DNA of 64,000 bases. Source: Denitratisoma oestradiolicum (GTDB lineage Bacteria; Pseudomonadota; Gammaproteobacteria; Burkholderiales; Rhodocyclaceae). Both the position numbers and the translations under genes were made by a program. Position 1 is the stretch's first letter. Each line of letters opens with the position of its first letter. The notes beneath the pieces are model-generated. The model did not search any database and was not told the DNA's origin. It saw only the letters and a program-made list of their open reading frames with translations. Shown piece after piece: positions 1 to 8,882 of the stretch. The stretch is taken from assembly GCF_902813185.1 (NCBI RefSeq), contig NZ_LR778301.1, forward strand, positions 2,108,001 through 2,172,000. The letters are read 5' to 3'.

Positions 1-527
<527 letters not shown>

Positions 528-540
528 GCCTGGCTCCCAA

Positions 541-567
541 CGGGGCAGTCGCAGACTGACTGCCCCG
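541..567 (+). terminator. Hairpin after thiolase gene
   Basis: A perfect 10-bp stem (541-550 with 558-567) and 7-base loop lies 14 bases after the thiolase stop. The T-tract is poor, so it may be a weak terminator or an mRNA-stabilising hairpin between two co-transcribed genes. Confidence 0.5.
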
Positions 568-607
568 CTTCAAAATCAATTCATGCAATATTCCAAAGGA
601 GATGCAA

Positions 608-1510
608 ATGGGTGATTTGTCCGGTAAGGTCGCCATCGTCACCGGCGCCGGCCGTGGTCTGGGTCGCGAGGAAGCCATCCAGCTGGCCCGCCAGGGTGCC
701 CGGGTAGTGATCAACGACATCAACCTGCCCGCCGCCGTCGAGGCCTCCCACGCCACCGTGGCCGATATCAAGGCCCTGGGCGGCGAAGCCATCGCTGTCT
801 TCGGCGACTGCGCCGACAGCAACGATTCCGACACCCTGTTCAAGACCGCGCTGGAAACCTTCGGCGATGTGAACATCGTGGTGAACAACGCCGGCTTCTG
901 CCGCGACAAGACCATCTTCGCCATGAGCGACGACGAGTTCGACTCCGTGGTGCGCGTGCATCTGCGCGGCCACTTCGTGAACATGCGCAACGCCACCAAG
1001 TACTGGCGCGAAAAGGCCAAGGCCGGTCCGGTCTATGGCCGCCTGGTGAGCACCGCCTCCGAGTCCATGCTCTACGGCACCCCGGGTCAGCCCAACTACG
1101 CCGCCGCCAAGGCCGGCATCGTCGCCATGACCATGGGCGCCGCCCAGCTGATGATCAAGTACGGCATCACCGCCAACGTGATCATGCCTCGGGCCCGTAC
1201 CGACATGACCGCTGCAGCGCCTTCGGCCCCGATGTTCGCCGCGCCGGAAAAAGGTTTCGATGTCTTCAACCCCGAGAACGTCGCTCCGTTGGTGGGCTAT
1301 CTGGCCTCCCCGGAGTCCGGCCACATCTCCGGTGAAGTGTTCGTGGTCTGGGGCGGCCAGGTCACCGTGGTGCAGCGTCCGACCCTGGGCACCAGCTTCA
1401 ACAGCTCCAATGGCGGCAAGTGGGAACTGGACGACATGCACAAGGTCATGTCCACCTACTTCAACGAGTCCCACAAGACGGTGGTGGACGGCTACACCAT
1501 GCCGGTCTGA
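608..1510 (+). CDS. Short-chain dehydrogenase/reductase (SDR), steroid/3-hydroxyacyl-CoA type
   Basis: Classical SDR of 300 aa: cofactor loop TGAGRGLG at residues 12-19, NNAG at 93-96, and active-site Tyr164 and Lys168 in YAAAK with Ser151 or Ser153 upstream. It would oxidise or reduce a hydroxyl group with NAD(P), most likely a 3-hydroxyacyl-CoA or a ring hydroxyl (inference from the thiolase before it). I chose the ATG at 608 because AAAGGAG at 595-601 sits six bases before it; the in-frame ATG at 602 touches the ribosome site. The protein has about 50 residues beyond the usual 250-aa SDR core, resembling the SDR part of multifunctional beta-oxidation enzymes. Two terminators follow. Confidence 0.85.
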   Translation: MGDLSGKVAIVTGAGRGLGREEAIQLARQGARVVINDINLPAAVEASHATVADIKALGGEAIAVFGDCADSNDSDTLFKTALETFGDVNIVVNNAGFCRDKTIFAMSDDEFDSVVRVHLRGHFVNMRNATKYWREKAKAGPVYGRLVSTASESMLYGTPGQPNYAAAKAGIVAMTMGAAQLMIKYGITANVIMPRARTDMTAAAPSAPMFAAPEKGFDVFNPENVAPLVGYLASPESGHISGEVFVVWGGQVTVVQRPTLGTSFNSSNGGKWELDDMHKVMSTYFNESHKTVVDGYTMPV

Positions 1511-1523
1511 TGGCATGAGAAAA

Positions 1524-1545
1524 GCCCGCCGGAAACCTGGCGGGC
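1524..1545. terminator. Hairpin after SDR gene
   Basis: GCCCGCC at 1524-1530 pairs with GGCGGGC at 1539-1545. It lies 14 bases after the SDR stop and precedes a second, stronger terminator. Confidence 0.55.
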
Positions 1546-1551
1546 CTTCAG

Positions 1552-1586
1552 AAAAAACGCCGACCCTCAGGTTGGCGTTTTTTTTT
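1552..1586. terminator. Strong bidirectional terminator between convergent operons
   Basis: A 14-bp stem (1552-1565 with 1570-1583, one G-T pair) and a four-base loop is flanked by an A-run on the left and a run of nine T on the right. It can terminate the thiolase-SDR transcript on the plus strand and the acyl-CoA ligase transcript on the minus strand. Confidence 0.85.
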
Positions 1587-1604
1587 GCGGCTGTCGTACC
1601 TGAG

Positions 1605-3296
1605 TCAGCGGTTTCCGGCAACCTCCGCCTTCAGCGCCTGCTTCAGCACCTTGCCACTGGCGTTGCGGGGCAGGGTCTCGTCGCGGATCGAGACGTGCTT
1701 GGGCACTTTGAAGCCGGCCAGATGGGCGGCCACGTGCTGACGCACGGCCTCCGCATCGAGGCTGACGCCAGCCTCGGGTACGATGGCGACAGCCAGGGCC
1801 TCACCCATTTCCGTATCGGGCACGGCGAAGGCCGCCACCTCGGCCACGCCGGGCAGGTGGTGGATGCAGGACTCCACTTCCAGGGTGGAGATCTTCTCCC
1901 CCCCCCGATTGACGATGTCCTTGATGCGGTCGACGATGAAGACGAAGTCTTCCTCATCCACATAACCCACGTCACCCGAATGGAACCAGCCGTCCCGCAG
2001 CGCCGCCTCGGTGGCGGTGGGGTTGCGCCAGTAGCCCATCATCACCGTCACGCCACGCACGCAGAGTTCGCCGGTGCTGCCCTGGGGCAACACGTTGCCC
2101 AGGTCGTCCTCGGCATGGATCTCGACGATGGGCGAAACGATGCCGCTGGAGCGGGGCTTGTAGGCGAAGGCTTCGGCGGTGAAGGAGGATGCCGTCGAAT
2201 TGGTCTCGGTCAGGCCATAGCCGGTACCGGGCAGGGACTTGGGGAACTTGCTCAGGGTCATGTCCAGCAGGCCCTGGGGTGTCGCGGAACCGCCGAAGCC
2301 CACGGCCGCGATGCTGGACATGTCGGCCTGGTCGAAACGGGGCGAGCTGAACAGCTGCTGCATCATCGCCGGTGAGCCGTTGAGCTGGGTCAGGCGTTCC
2401 TGCTCGATCAGGTCGATGGCCTGGTCCACGTCCCACTTGTACATGATGACGATCTTGCGCCCTGCCTTCAGTGCCCCCAGAAACAGCGCCTGGAGGCCGC
2501 TGACATGAAACAGGGGCACCGACAGCAGAGCCGCCGGCGCGAAGCCGGAAGCCATCATGGCCTGGATGCGCTCGGGGCTAGCCATGGCTGTGATGGCTGA
2601 GACGAAGTCGATGTTCATCAGGGCCTGGCAAAAGGCCCGATGGTTGGACAACACACCCTTGGCCCCGCTGGTGGTACCGGAGGTGTACATGATCATCACC
2701 GGATCGTCGCCGACGATGTCCACCTGGGGTGCCGCCAGGGGTGTTGCGGTCAGCGGGTCGTAGCGGCTTACCCGGGGTGCCTCGGCGGGCGTATCGGTAA
2801 CGATGGCCTCGATCCCCAGGCCCTCCAGGTCGCCAGTCACATGGGCCAGGCGCTCCGGATCGCAAAACAGTACCTTGGGTTCGGCATTGCCCAGGTTCTG
2901 CACCAGTTCTTCCCGCTGGCTCCAGCTGTTGAGGGGAACGGCGATGGCACCGAGGGAGACGATGGCGACGAAGGCCGCCATCCACTCGGGGCGGTTGCGC
3001 ATGGCGATGGCCACCCGGTCGCCCTTCTTCACGCCGTAGCGGCTGGCCAGCTGGGCCGCCAGGGTGTCGGCGTGGCGGAAATACTCGTTGAAGCTCCAGC
3101 GCTGCCCCTGATAGACCAGGAAAGTCCTGTCGCCGAACTGGCGACCCTGGTTGATCAGGTGCATCACGTTCTCGGGGGCATTCTTGAAGACCTGATAGGT
3201 ATGGCCTCCCAGTTCCCGGTCCGCCAGTTCGAAGGGGGCTCCCGGGGCCGTCACCTGGGCCCGGGCTGCATTCAGTTTCTCGACGATATCGTTCAT
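1605..3296 (-). CDS. Acyl-CoA ligase (AMP-binding, FadD family)
   Basis: Adenylate-forming enzyme of 563 aa, the usual length for FadD ligases. Phosphate loop YTSGTTSGAKG lies at residues 204-214, followed by GYGLTET, the acyl-adenylate Asp in GDVGYVDEEDF, the hinge DRIKDIVNRGGEKIS, and the C-terminal catalytic Lys in PRNASGKVLK. It makes an acyl-CoA from a carboxylic acid, ATP and CoA in the cytoplasm. It is the last gene of the ten-gene minus-strand operon, 18 bases after an acyl-CoA dehydrogenase. The context suggests a steroid side-chain or ring-fragment acid as substrate, which the sequence alone cannot prove. Confidence 0.85.
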   Translation of the reverse strand: MNDIVEKLNAARAQVTAPGAPFELADRELGGHTYQVFKNAPENVMHLINQGRQFGDRTFLVYQGQRWSFNEYFRHADTLAAQLASRYGVKKGDRVAIAMRNRPEWMAAFVAIVSLGAIAVPLNSWSQREELVQNLGNAEPKVLFCDPERLAHVTGDLEGLGIEAIVTDTPAEAPRVSRYDPLTATPLAAPQVDIVGDDPVMIMYTSGTTSGAKGVLSNHRAFCQALMNIDFVSAITAMASPERIQAMMASGFAPAALLSVPLFHVSGLQALFLGALKAGRKIVIMYKWDVDQAIDLIEQERLTQLNGSPAMMQQLFSSPRFDQADMSSIAAVGFGGSATPQGLLDMTLSKFPKSLPGTGYGLTETNSTASSFTAEAFAYKPRSSGIVSPIVEIHAEDDLGNVLPQGSTGELCVRGVTVMMGYWRNPTATEAALRDGWFHSGDVGYVDEEDFVFIVDRIKDIVNRGGEKISTLEVESCIHHLPGVAEVAAFAVPDTEMGEALAVAIVPEAGVSLDAEAVRQHVAAHLAGFKVPKHVSIRDETLPRNASGKVLKQALKAEVAGNR

Positions 3297-3314
3297 GGCT
3301 TTACCTGGCGAAGA

Positions 3315-4454
3315 TCAGAAACCACGCAGGGTGGCGTAGCGGTCCCGATGGAAGGAGGCATCGCCGAACAGCTGCTGGGAGACCCGGGCCCGCTTGAGGT
3401 AGAGGCCCACGTCCAGCTCGTCGGTCATGCCGATGCCGCCGTGCATCTGCACCGCCTCGTTGCTGATCAGTTCCAAAGTGTCGGAAACCTTGGCCTTGGT
3501 CAGGGAGGCCAGGGTCGCCAGTTGCGGCGAGTTCTCGTCGATGGCGGTGAGGGCCGCCAACACGGCGCTGCGGCTCATCTCCAGGGCGATGTACATTTGC
3601 GCGGCCCGGTGCTGCAGGGCCTGGAAGGAACCGATGGGCACGTCGAACTGCACCCGCTCCTTCAGATAGGCAACGGTGGTCTCCAGCAACCAGTCGGCTG
3701 CGCCCAGCATCTCGGCGGTTTGCAGGATGCGGGCCCGATCCAGCACGCTGTCCAACAGCGCGGCCCCCTGCCCTACCGTACCGATCACGGCGCTGGCGGA
3801 CACGGCCACGTTGCTGAAGCGGATCGAGGCAATATTGCGGCTATCCACCAGGGTGCGGCGCAGGCGCTCGACGCCGGGTGCCTTGGCATCCACCAGGAAC
3901 AGGGTCAGGCCTTCAGCATCGCCCGGCTGGCCGGCGGTGCGGGCGACCACCACCAGTTGGTCGGCGATGGTGCCGTCCACCACGTAGTGCTTTTCGCCGT
4001 TCAGCACATAACCGTCACCATTGGCCTGGGCCGTGAGGGCGATGGCCTTGGGATCGTGGCGCGGCTTTTCGTCCACCGCCAGGGCGAACAGGGTTTCGCC
4101 ACCGATGATCCTGGGCAACCACTGTTCCTTCTGGGCATCGCTGCCGCCCAGCAGGATGGCGCTGCCCCCCAGGGCCACGGTGCCGAACAGGGGGGTGGCG
4201 GCCAGGGTCCGGCCGGCCTGTTCGAACACGGCGCCCAGGCCCTTGTAGCCGAAGTCCAGGCCGCCGTAGGCCTCGGGAAAGACGATGGCCGTCCAGCCCA
4301 GTTCCACCATCTGTTGCCACACGGGGGGCTGGTAGGCCAAGGGGTCTTGGTTGTCGCGCAGCTTGCGCAAGGCGGCGACGGGCGCGTGCTCCGCAAAGAA
4401 GCCCCGAGCGGTTTCCGCCAACATTTCCTGTTCGGAATCAAACAACATTCCCAT
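3315..4454 (-). CDS. Acyl-CoA dehydrogenase (smaller, heteromer-type subunit)
   Basis: 379-aa acyl-CoA dehydrogenase (ACAD), with the C-terminal motif QMHGGIGMTDELDVGLYLKR and RVQFDVPIGSFQALQHR at the FAD interface. No obvious catalytic Glu is seen in the usual helix. It begins at ATG 4454, with AAGGA seven bases before. Steroid ACADs of actinobacteria work as alpha2beta2 heteromers in which each subunit supplies half of the FAD site. This gene follows another ACAD (4628-5812), so the two may form such a pair (inference). It would introduce a 2,3-double bond into a steroid acyl-CoA and pass electrons to EtfAB. Confidence 0.85.
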   Translation of the reverse strand: MGMLFDSEQEMLAETARGFFAEHAPVAALRKLRDNQDPLAYQPPVWQQMVELGWTAIVFPEAYGGLDFGYKGLGAVFEQAGRTLAATPLFGTVALGGSAILLGGSDAQKEQWLPRIIGGETLFALAVDEKPRHDPKAIALTAQANGDGYVLNGEKHYVVDGTIADQLVVVARTAGQPGDAEGLTLFLVDAKAPGVERLRRTLVDSRNIASIRFSNVAVSASAVIGTVGQGAALLDSVLDRARILQTAEMLGAADWLLETTVAYLKERVQFDVPIGSFQALQHRAAQMYIALEMSRSAVLAALTAIDENSPQLATLASLTKAKVSDTLELISNEAVQMHGGIGMTDELDVGLYLKRARVSQQLFGDASFHRDRYATLRGF

Positions 4455-4478
4455 GATTTTTCCTTAAGGTGAAAAATG

Positions 4479-4616
4479 AGCTTTCCCGCCGGGCCGTCCC
4501 AAGGGAAAGCGGAGAGCGGCGCCAGCCGCAACCCCTCGGTGCCGCCACGGAGCGCCCCCAAACATCGAGCACAGCGAGCCGTATCGAACCCCCCGGAGGG
4601 GGGCGAAGGGGGGCGA
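4479..4616. repeat. GC-rich intergenic repeat element, copy A
   Basis: This noncoding stretch between two ACAD genes shares blocks with 52150-52298 and 61930-62078: AGCTTTCCCGCCG at the left, GGGAAAGCGG, a CGAGCxxAGCGAGCCG block, and a closing run of Cs and Gs with GGAGGGGGGCGAAGGGG. The other two copies lie between a DUF35 and a thiolase-fold gene. The ordered blocks at unrelated places mark a dispersed element, probably transcribed as a folded spacer within operons. Confidence 0.7.
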
Positions 4617-4627
4617 TCCTCATCCTT

Positions 4628-5812
4628 TTATTCCGGCAGGCCGAGCACACGCTTGGCGATGATGTTGAGTTGCACTTCAGAACTGCCCCCCGCGATGGAG
4701 TGGGCCTTGTCGTTGAGCCACTGCTTGGTGGCTTCCAGCTCGTCCTTGGCGAAGCCCTCGCTCTCCCAGCCCAGGCCCTGCAGCCCCAGGGCCGCCACCA
4801 TGGTCTCGGAGCCCTTCTTCAGGGTGTCGGACAATTGATATTTCATGGTGGCACTGACGTTGGTCACGTCCTTGCCGGACTTCATCATCTCGACGATGCG
4901 CTGCTGGGTCAGGCCCTGCACGTGGGTTTCGATTTCCAGGCCAGCCACCTTGTCCCGCATCACGGCGCTGCTGATACGGCCATTGGCGTCCCCCAGGGCC
5001 TTCTTCACCACGGGCACCAGGCTGGGTCCGGGCAGATTCAGCTCGGCGAACTTGGACATGGCCTTGCGCTCGAAGGTGAGCAGACGCTTGGCCACGCCCC
5101 AGCCGCCGTTCAGGGGGCCGACCATGTTCTTCACCGGCACCCGCACGTTGTCGAAGAACACCTGGCAGAAGCTGGACTTGCCGCTGATCAGGTCGATGGG
5201 CCGCACGGTGACCCCCGACGCCTTCATGTCGATCAGCACCATGGTGATGCCCTGCTGCTTGGTGCCCTCGTTGCTGGTGCGGACCAGGGCGTACATCTGG
5301 TCGGCGAGGAAGGCGTAGGAGGTCCATATCTTGGAGCCGTTGACGATGAAATCGTCGCCCTCGCGCACGGCGGACATCTTCAGGGACGCCAGGTCGGAAC
5401 CGGCATTGGGTTCGGAAAAGCCCTGGCACCAGCCGATCTCGCCACGCCCCGTGCCGGGAAGGAAGGTACTTTTCTGCTCGTCGGTGCCGAATTCCAGCAG
5501 TACCGGGCCGATCATCCAGATGCCCAGGCTGACCAGGGGCGGACGGCAGCCCGCCCGGGTCAGTTCCACCTCGACGATACGGGTGCGGGCCGAATCCAGG
5601 CCGGCGCCACCGAAGGCCGTGGGCCAATCAGGTGCCAGCCAGCCCTTGTCGCGCATGCGCTCGTACCACAGGCGGGCATCCTCGCTCTTGAATTCGATCT
5701 TGCTGGACGCCATGGGAATTTCGCCTTCCTGGGGCGGCGTGCGCAGGGACGGCGGGTAGTTGGCTTCGAGCCAGGCACGCACTTCAGCGCGGAAAGTGTC
5801 GAGTTCGTTCAA
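4628..5812 (-). CDS. Acyl-CoA dehydrogenase (larger subunit type)
   Basis: 394-aa ACAD. It contains WCQGFSEPNAGSDLASL (flavin/substrate region), NGSKIWTSYA, and a C-terminal GGSSEVQLNIIAKRVLGLP in which the GGSSE part is a common ACAD ending. The reading frame stays open upstream to 6244, but that part is antisense to the metallo-hydrolase gene. I chose the TTG at 5812, preceded by GAGGA seven bases upstream, which gives a normal N-terminus (NELDTFRAEVRAWLEANYP). It is transcribed just before the smaller ACAD at 3315-4454, with repeat element A between them. Likely substrate: a steroid side-chain or ring acyl-CoA. Confidence 0.85.
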   Translation of the reverse strand: MNELDTFRAEVRAWLEANYPPSLRTPPQEGEIPMASSKIEFKSEDARLWYERMRDKGWLAPDWPTAFGGAGLDSARTRIVEVELTRAGCRPPLVSLGIWMIGPVLLEFGTDEQKSTFLPGTGRGEIGWCQGFSEPNAGSDLASLKMSAVREGDDFIVNGSKIWTSYAFLADQMYALVRTSNEGTKQQGITMVLIDMKASGVTVRPIDLISGKSSFCQVFFDNVRVPVKNMVGPLNGGWGVAKRLLTFERKAMSKFAELNLPGPSLVPVVKKALGDANGRISSAVMRDKVAGLEIETHVQGLTQQRIVEMMKSGKDVTNVSATMKYQLSDTLKKGSETMVAALGLQGLGWESEGFAKDELEATKQWLNDKAHSIAGGSSEVQLNIIAKRVLGLPE

Positions 5813-5861
5813 TTTATCGTCCTCTGTTTTTGATTCAAATCTGTGTCGCCGGGACCGGGGC

Positions 5862-6893
5862 TTACGATGCCTGTACCCGATACTGATAGCTGCCGTCCTG
5901 CTGTAACTCCCGCTGTAACCGCCCTTGGCCGCAAAGATAGGCCAGATGGGCCAGGGTCTCGGCGATGGCCAGGATGCTGTCCATGGGGCCGCTGCGATGG
6001 GTGAAAAAGCGGTTTGCCAGGCCGTAGGCGGTATCCGGTTGCTCGGCGCAGAGGGTCTGCATCTTGTCGAGCACGCCCTGATGATGCTGGCGCAGTTCCT
6101 CAGCCCGGGCCTTGAGGCCATGGAAGGGCAGCTCATGGGCCGGCAGCACCAGGGTTTCCTCGGGCAGGCGGCCAATGTGCTCAAGGGAGACGAACCAGTC
6201 CTCCAAAGGGCTTGCCTCGGGCTCGAAGGGCAGCACGCCCACATTGGGGCTGATGCGGGCCAGCAATTGGTCGCCGCTCAGCAACACCCCCAGATCCGGG
6301 CAATAGAGGGAGGCATGCTCGGGCGAGTGCCCTTCCCCCCCCCACACCTGCCAGACATGGTCGCCGATGGTCAGGGTCCCGCCGTCCCGCAGGCGCTGGT
6401 AGGCCCGGGGCATGGGCGACTCGGTAAAAGCCTGGCCGAAGCGATTGAGGGCATCGATCAGATTGAGCAGTTGCTCCCCGGGCAAACCCGCCCGGATAAA
6501 GAACTCGCGAAACTCCCAGGACTCTCCCGAGAAGCCCCCGTCGAAAATCCGCATCGCGAAATATTCGGCCCGGCTCATGTAGAGGGGCACCCGCAATTTC
6601 TCGGTGAACCATCCAGCCAGGCCGCAGTGGTCCCCATGGTGATGGGTGCAGATGATGCCGGTGACGGGGCCGTCCAGGGCGGGCAGTATCCGCTCCCAGA
6701 TATCCCGGGTCTCCTGGGTGTTGATGCCGGTATCGACGATGCGCCAACCGGCGCCATCCCGCACCAGGTAGAGGTTGATGTGATTCAGGGCCAGGGGTAG
6801 CGGCATGCGCAGCCACTTGATCTGGCCCGGCACCACATCGATCAGCTCACCATTGGTGGCCGGCGCCTGGAAGGGAAAGGAAAGTGTCGTCAT
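5862..6893 (-). CDS. MBL-fold metallo-hydrolase
   Basis: 343-aa metallo-beta-lactamase fold protein with the zinc motif THHHGDH at residues 83-89 (HxHxDH), followed by GGEGHSPEHASLYCPDLGVLLSGDQLL, which holds the next His and the metal-bridging Asp. I took ATG 6893 (MTTLSFPF); the frame is open to 6941 but that part reads unlike the family. Such proteins hydrolyse thioesters, lactones or other esters. Within a CoA-based steroid operon a thioesterase or ring-lactone hydrolase role is plausible, but this is inference. It lies between an ACAD and an acyl-CoA ligase with short gaps, so it is probably co-transcribed. Confidence 0.8.
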   Translation of the reverse strand: MTTLSFPFQAPATNGELIDVVPGQIKWLRMPLPLALNHINLYLVRDGAGWRIVDTGINTQETRDIWERILPALDGPVTGIICTHHHGDHCGLAGWFTEKLRVPLYMSRAEYFAMRIFDGGFSGESWEFREFFIRAGLPGEQLLNLIDALNRFGQAFTESPMPRAYQRLRDGGTLTIGDHVWQVWGGEGHSPEHASLYCPDLGVLLSGDQLLARISPNVGVLPFEPEASPLEDWFVSLEHIGRLPEETLVLPAHELPFHGLKARAEELRQHHQGVLDKMQTLCAEQPDTAYGLANRFFTHRSGPMDSILAIAETLAHLAYLCGQGRLQRELQQDGSYQYRVQAS

Positions 6894-6927
6894 GGGGGCT
6901 ACCCGTCTAAGTCTGCAATTGCGTGGA

Positions 6928-8736
6928 TCAAGGCGCCACAAAGGGCTTCATGCCCAGTGCCGCCAGAGCACTCTCGCTGTAAGGCACATAGTTCCTTGCC
7001 TTGTCGTCCCGTACCCAGAGCGGATCGCTGAATTTTTTTGGATCGTAGCCCTGGCGTTGCAGGTCCACCCGCCGCAGCTTGAAGGTGGAGGTCATGTCGG
7101 CCTGGGGGCTCACCCGCACGAAATAGGGTACTGCATAGCCGGGCAGGTTGGCCGCCGCCATATCGTAGAAGACCTTGGGATCGAAGTCGCGGCCCGGGGC
7201 CATCACCACCGAGGCCATGCCGGCGCGGCCTTCGTGGTCAGGCACAGTCACACCGTAGATCGTCAATATTTCCAGCCCCGGATAATTGGCGAAGGCATCG
7301 GCCACTTCGCTGGTGGACACATTCTCGCTCTTCCAGCGGAAGGTGTCGCCAATGCGGTCCACGAAGTAGAAGTAACCCTCGTCGTCGTAGCGGGCCAGAT
7401 CGCCCGAGGAAAAGTAGGAATCCCCTTCCACGAATACATTGCGCAGGATCTTCTTTTCCGTGGCTTCCGGCGAGGTATAGCCTTCGAAGCGCCCGCCGCC
7501 GATATCGGGATGATTGACGATGAAGGCGACGATTTCCCCGATCTCACCCGGTTGGCAGAGGATCATGTGGCCGTTCTCGTCCTTCGGATGGCTCTCGGTC
7601 TCGACGTCGTAGCGGACCAGGCGGATATTGGTCTTTTCCCAGTAAGGGATGCGGCCGATGGAGCCCTTGAAGTTATCGACGTTCTGGATGTTGCCGTTGG
7701 ACTCGGTGGCCCCCCAGCCTTCATAAACCTGCTCGATGCCGAAGCGATTGACGAAGCGGTCCCACACCTCGGCCGAGAGGCCGGCGCCCATCACCTTGCG
7801 CAAGGTGTGGTTGCGGTCCTCGGGGGTTTCCGGCTGGTTCAGCAGATAGCGGCAGATCTCGCCCACGTACTGGGCGAAGGTGATCCTGTACTTGCGCACG
7901 TCAGCCCAGAATTCCCGCAGGCTGAACTTGCGCCGCAGCACCAGGGCGGCCCGGGCCGACAGGGCCGTGGAGGTCAGGGACATCAACGCCGCGCCATGGT
8001 ACAGGGGCAGGAAACAGTAGAACACGTCGTCCTTGCCGGTAGCCGTGGTGACCTGCATCACGTCGCCGGTGGTGAGGACCCGCATGTGGCTGTTGAGCAC
8101 GGCCTTGGGCAGGCCGGTGGTGCCGGACGTGTAGATGTGGATGAAGGGGGTCTCGCCGACCACCCCGACCCGTACCGCCTTGTCCAGGTTGTCCGCGGGC
8201 TGGCCGGCGGCCAGGGCATCGACATCGGCCCCGCACATGGCGCGCAGGGCCTCGCTGGCGGGCTTCTCGGCATCCCCCAGGCGCCACAGGGGCAAGCTGC
8301 CCCGGACTTCCGGGCAGTCGAAATGCACCAGGCATTCCTCGCCCACCACCGCCGCCTTTGCGCTGGTGATCGAGAGACAGTGGGCCAGGGCCTTGCCGGT
8401 GATGTTGGTGTTGATCAGGGAAGCGGTGACGCCCAGCTTGGCCATGGCCCAGAGGATGAAAAAGAACTCCGGCCGGTTCTCCACCGCCATGGCACAGGCA
8501 TCGCCGCACTGGAGCCCGAGTTTTTGCAGGGCGCGGGCGTACTGGTTGGCCTTGGCATTCACCTCGGCATAGGTGTAACGGCGGTCGCCGTAATAAAGGA
8601 AGATGCGATCGGGAGAGTCGGCAGCGCACTCTTCGATGCGATCCGCCATCGTGTAGGTCTGCTTGGGCTTGTGCCGACCGGCAATCTCGTTACGACGGTC
8701 CAGCTTTATCTGTGTCTCTTCCCGCGATACCACCAT
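6928..8736 (-). CDS. Very-long-chain acyl-CoA synthetase type ligase (FATP/FadD6-like)
   Basis: 602-aa AMP-binding ligase. It has IYTSGTTGLPKAVLNS near residue 200, YEGWGATESNGNIQN for adenine binding, and GDLARYDDEGYFYFVDRIGDTFRWKSENVST, the hinge typical of the FATP/VLACS branch (DTFRWKGENV). Bile-acid and cholesterol side-chain CoA ligases belong to this branch (FadD17/FadD19 in mycobacteria). GGAG lies eight bases before ATG 8736. Within this igr-like operon it is the best candidate for activating the steroid side-chain carboxylate; the substrate is inferred. Confidence 0.85.
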   Translation of the reverse strand: MVVSREETQIKLDRRNEIAGRHKPKQTYTMADRIEECAADSPDRIFLYYGDRRYTYAEVNAKANQYARALQKLGLQCGDACAMAVENRPEFFFILWAMAKLGVTASLINTNITGKALAHCLSITSAKAAVVGEECLVHFDCPEVRGSLPLWRLGDAEKPASEALRAMCGADVDALAAGQPADNLDKAVRVGVVGETPFIHIYTSGTTGLPKAVLNSHMRVLTTGDVMQVTTATGKDDVFYCFLPLYHGAALMSLTSTALSARAALVLRRKFSLREFWADVRKYRITFAQYVGEICRYLLNQPETPEDRNHTLRKVMGAGLSAEVWDRFVNRFGIEQVYEGWGATESNGNIQNVDNFKGSIGRIPYWEKTNIRLVRYDVETESHPKDENGHMILCQPGEIGEIVAFIVNHPDIGGGRFEGYTSPEATEKKILRNVFVEGDSYFSSGDLARYDDEGYFYFVDRIGDTFRWKSENVSTSEVADAFANYPGLEILTIYGVTVPDHEGRAGMASVVMAPGRDFDPKVFYDMAAANLPGYAVPYFVRVSPQADMTSTFKLRRVDLQRQGYDPKKFSDPLWVRDDKARNYVPYSESALAALGMKPFVAP

Positions 8737-8788
8737 TTATCGGTCTCCAGTAAAACAGCCAACACAATCCCCCAGCACCAATGCAGGA

Positions 8789-8818
8789 GCCGGAGTTCGG
8801 GGAAACCCCAACTCCGGC
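8789..8818 (-). terminator. Hairpin between ACAD and ligase genes
   Basis: GCCGGAGTT (8789-8797) pairs with AACTCCGGC (8810-8818), and the loop itself pairs GGGG with CCCC. It lies in the 146-base gap after the 8883-10061 gene. There is no T-tract, so partial termination or transcript processing is more likely than a full stop. Confidence 0.45.
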
Positions 8819-8882
8819 CTCATGGCGACTTATATCACCACGGGGTCATACTGCGCGGGGAGATATCCTCCCCGGTTGTGTA

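Noticed and set aside
5813..6244. N-terminal extension of the ACAD gene
   Set aside because: The extra 144 residues are antisense to the metallo-hydrolase gene and unlike an ACAD. A TTG with a ribosome site at 5812 gives the normal start.
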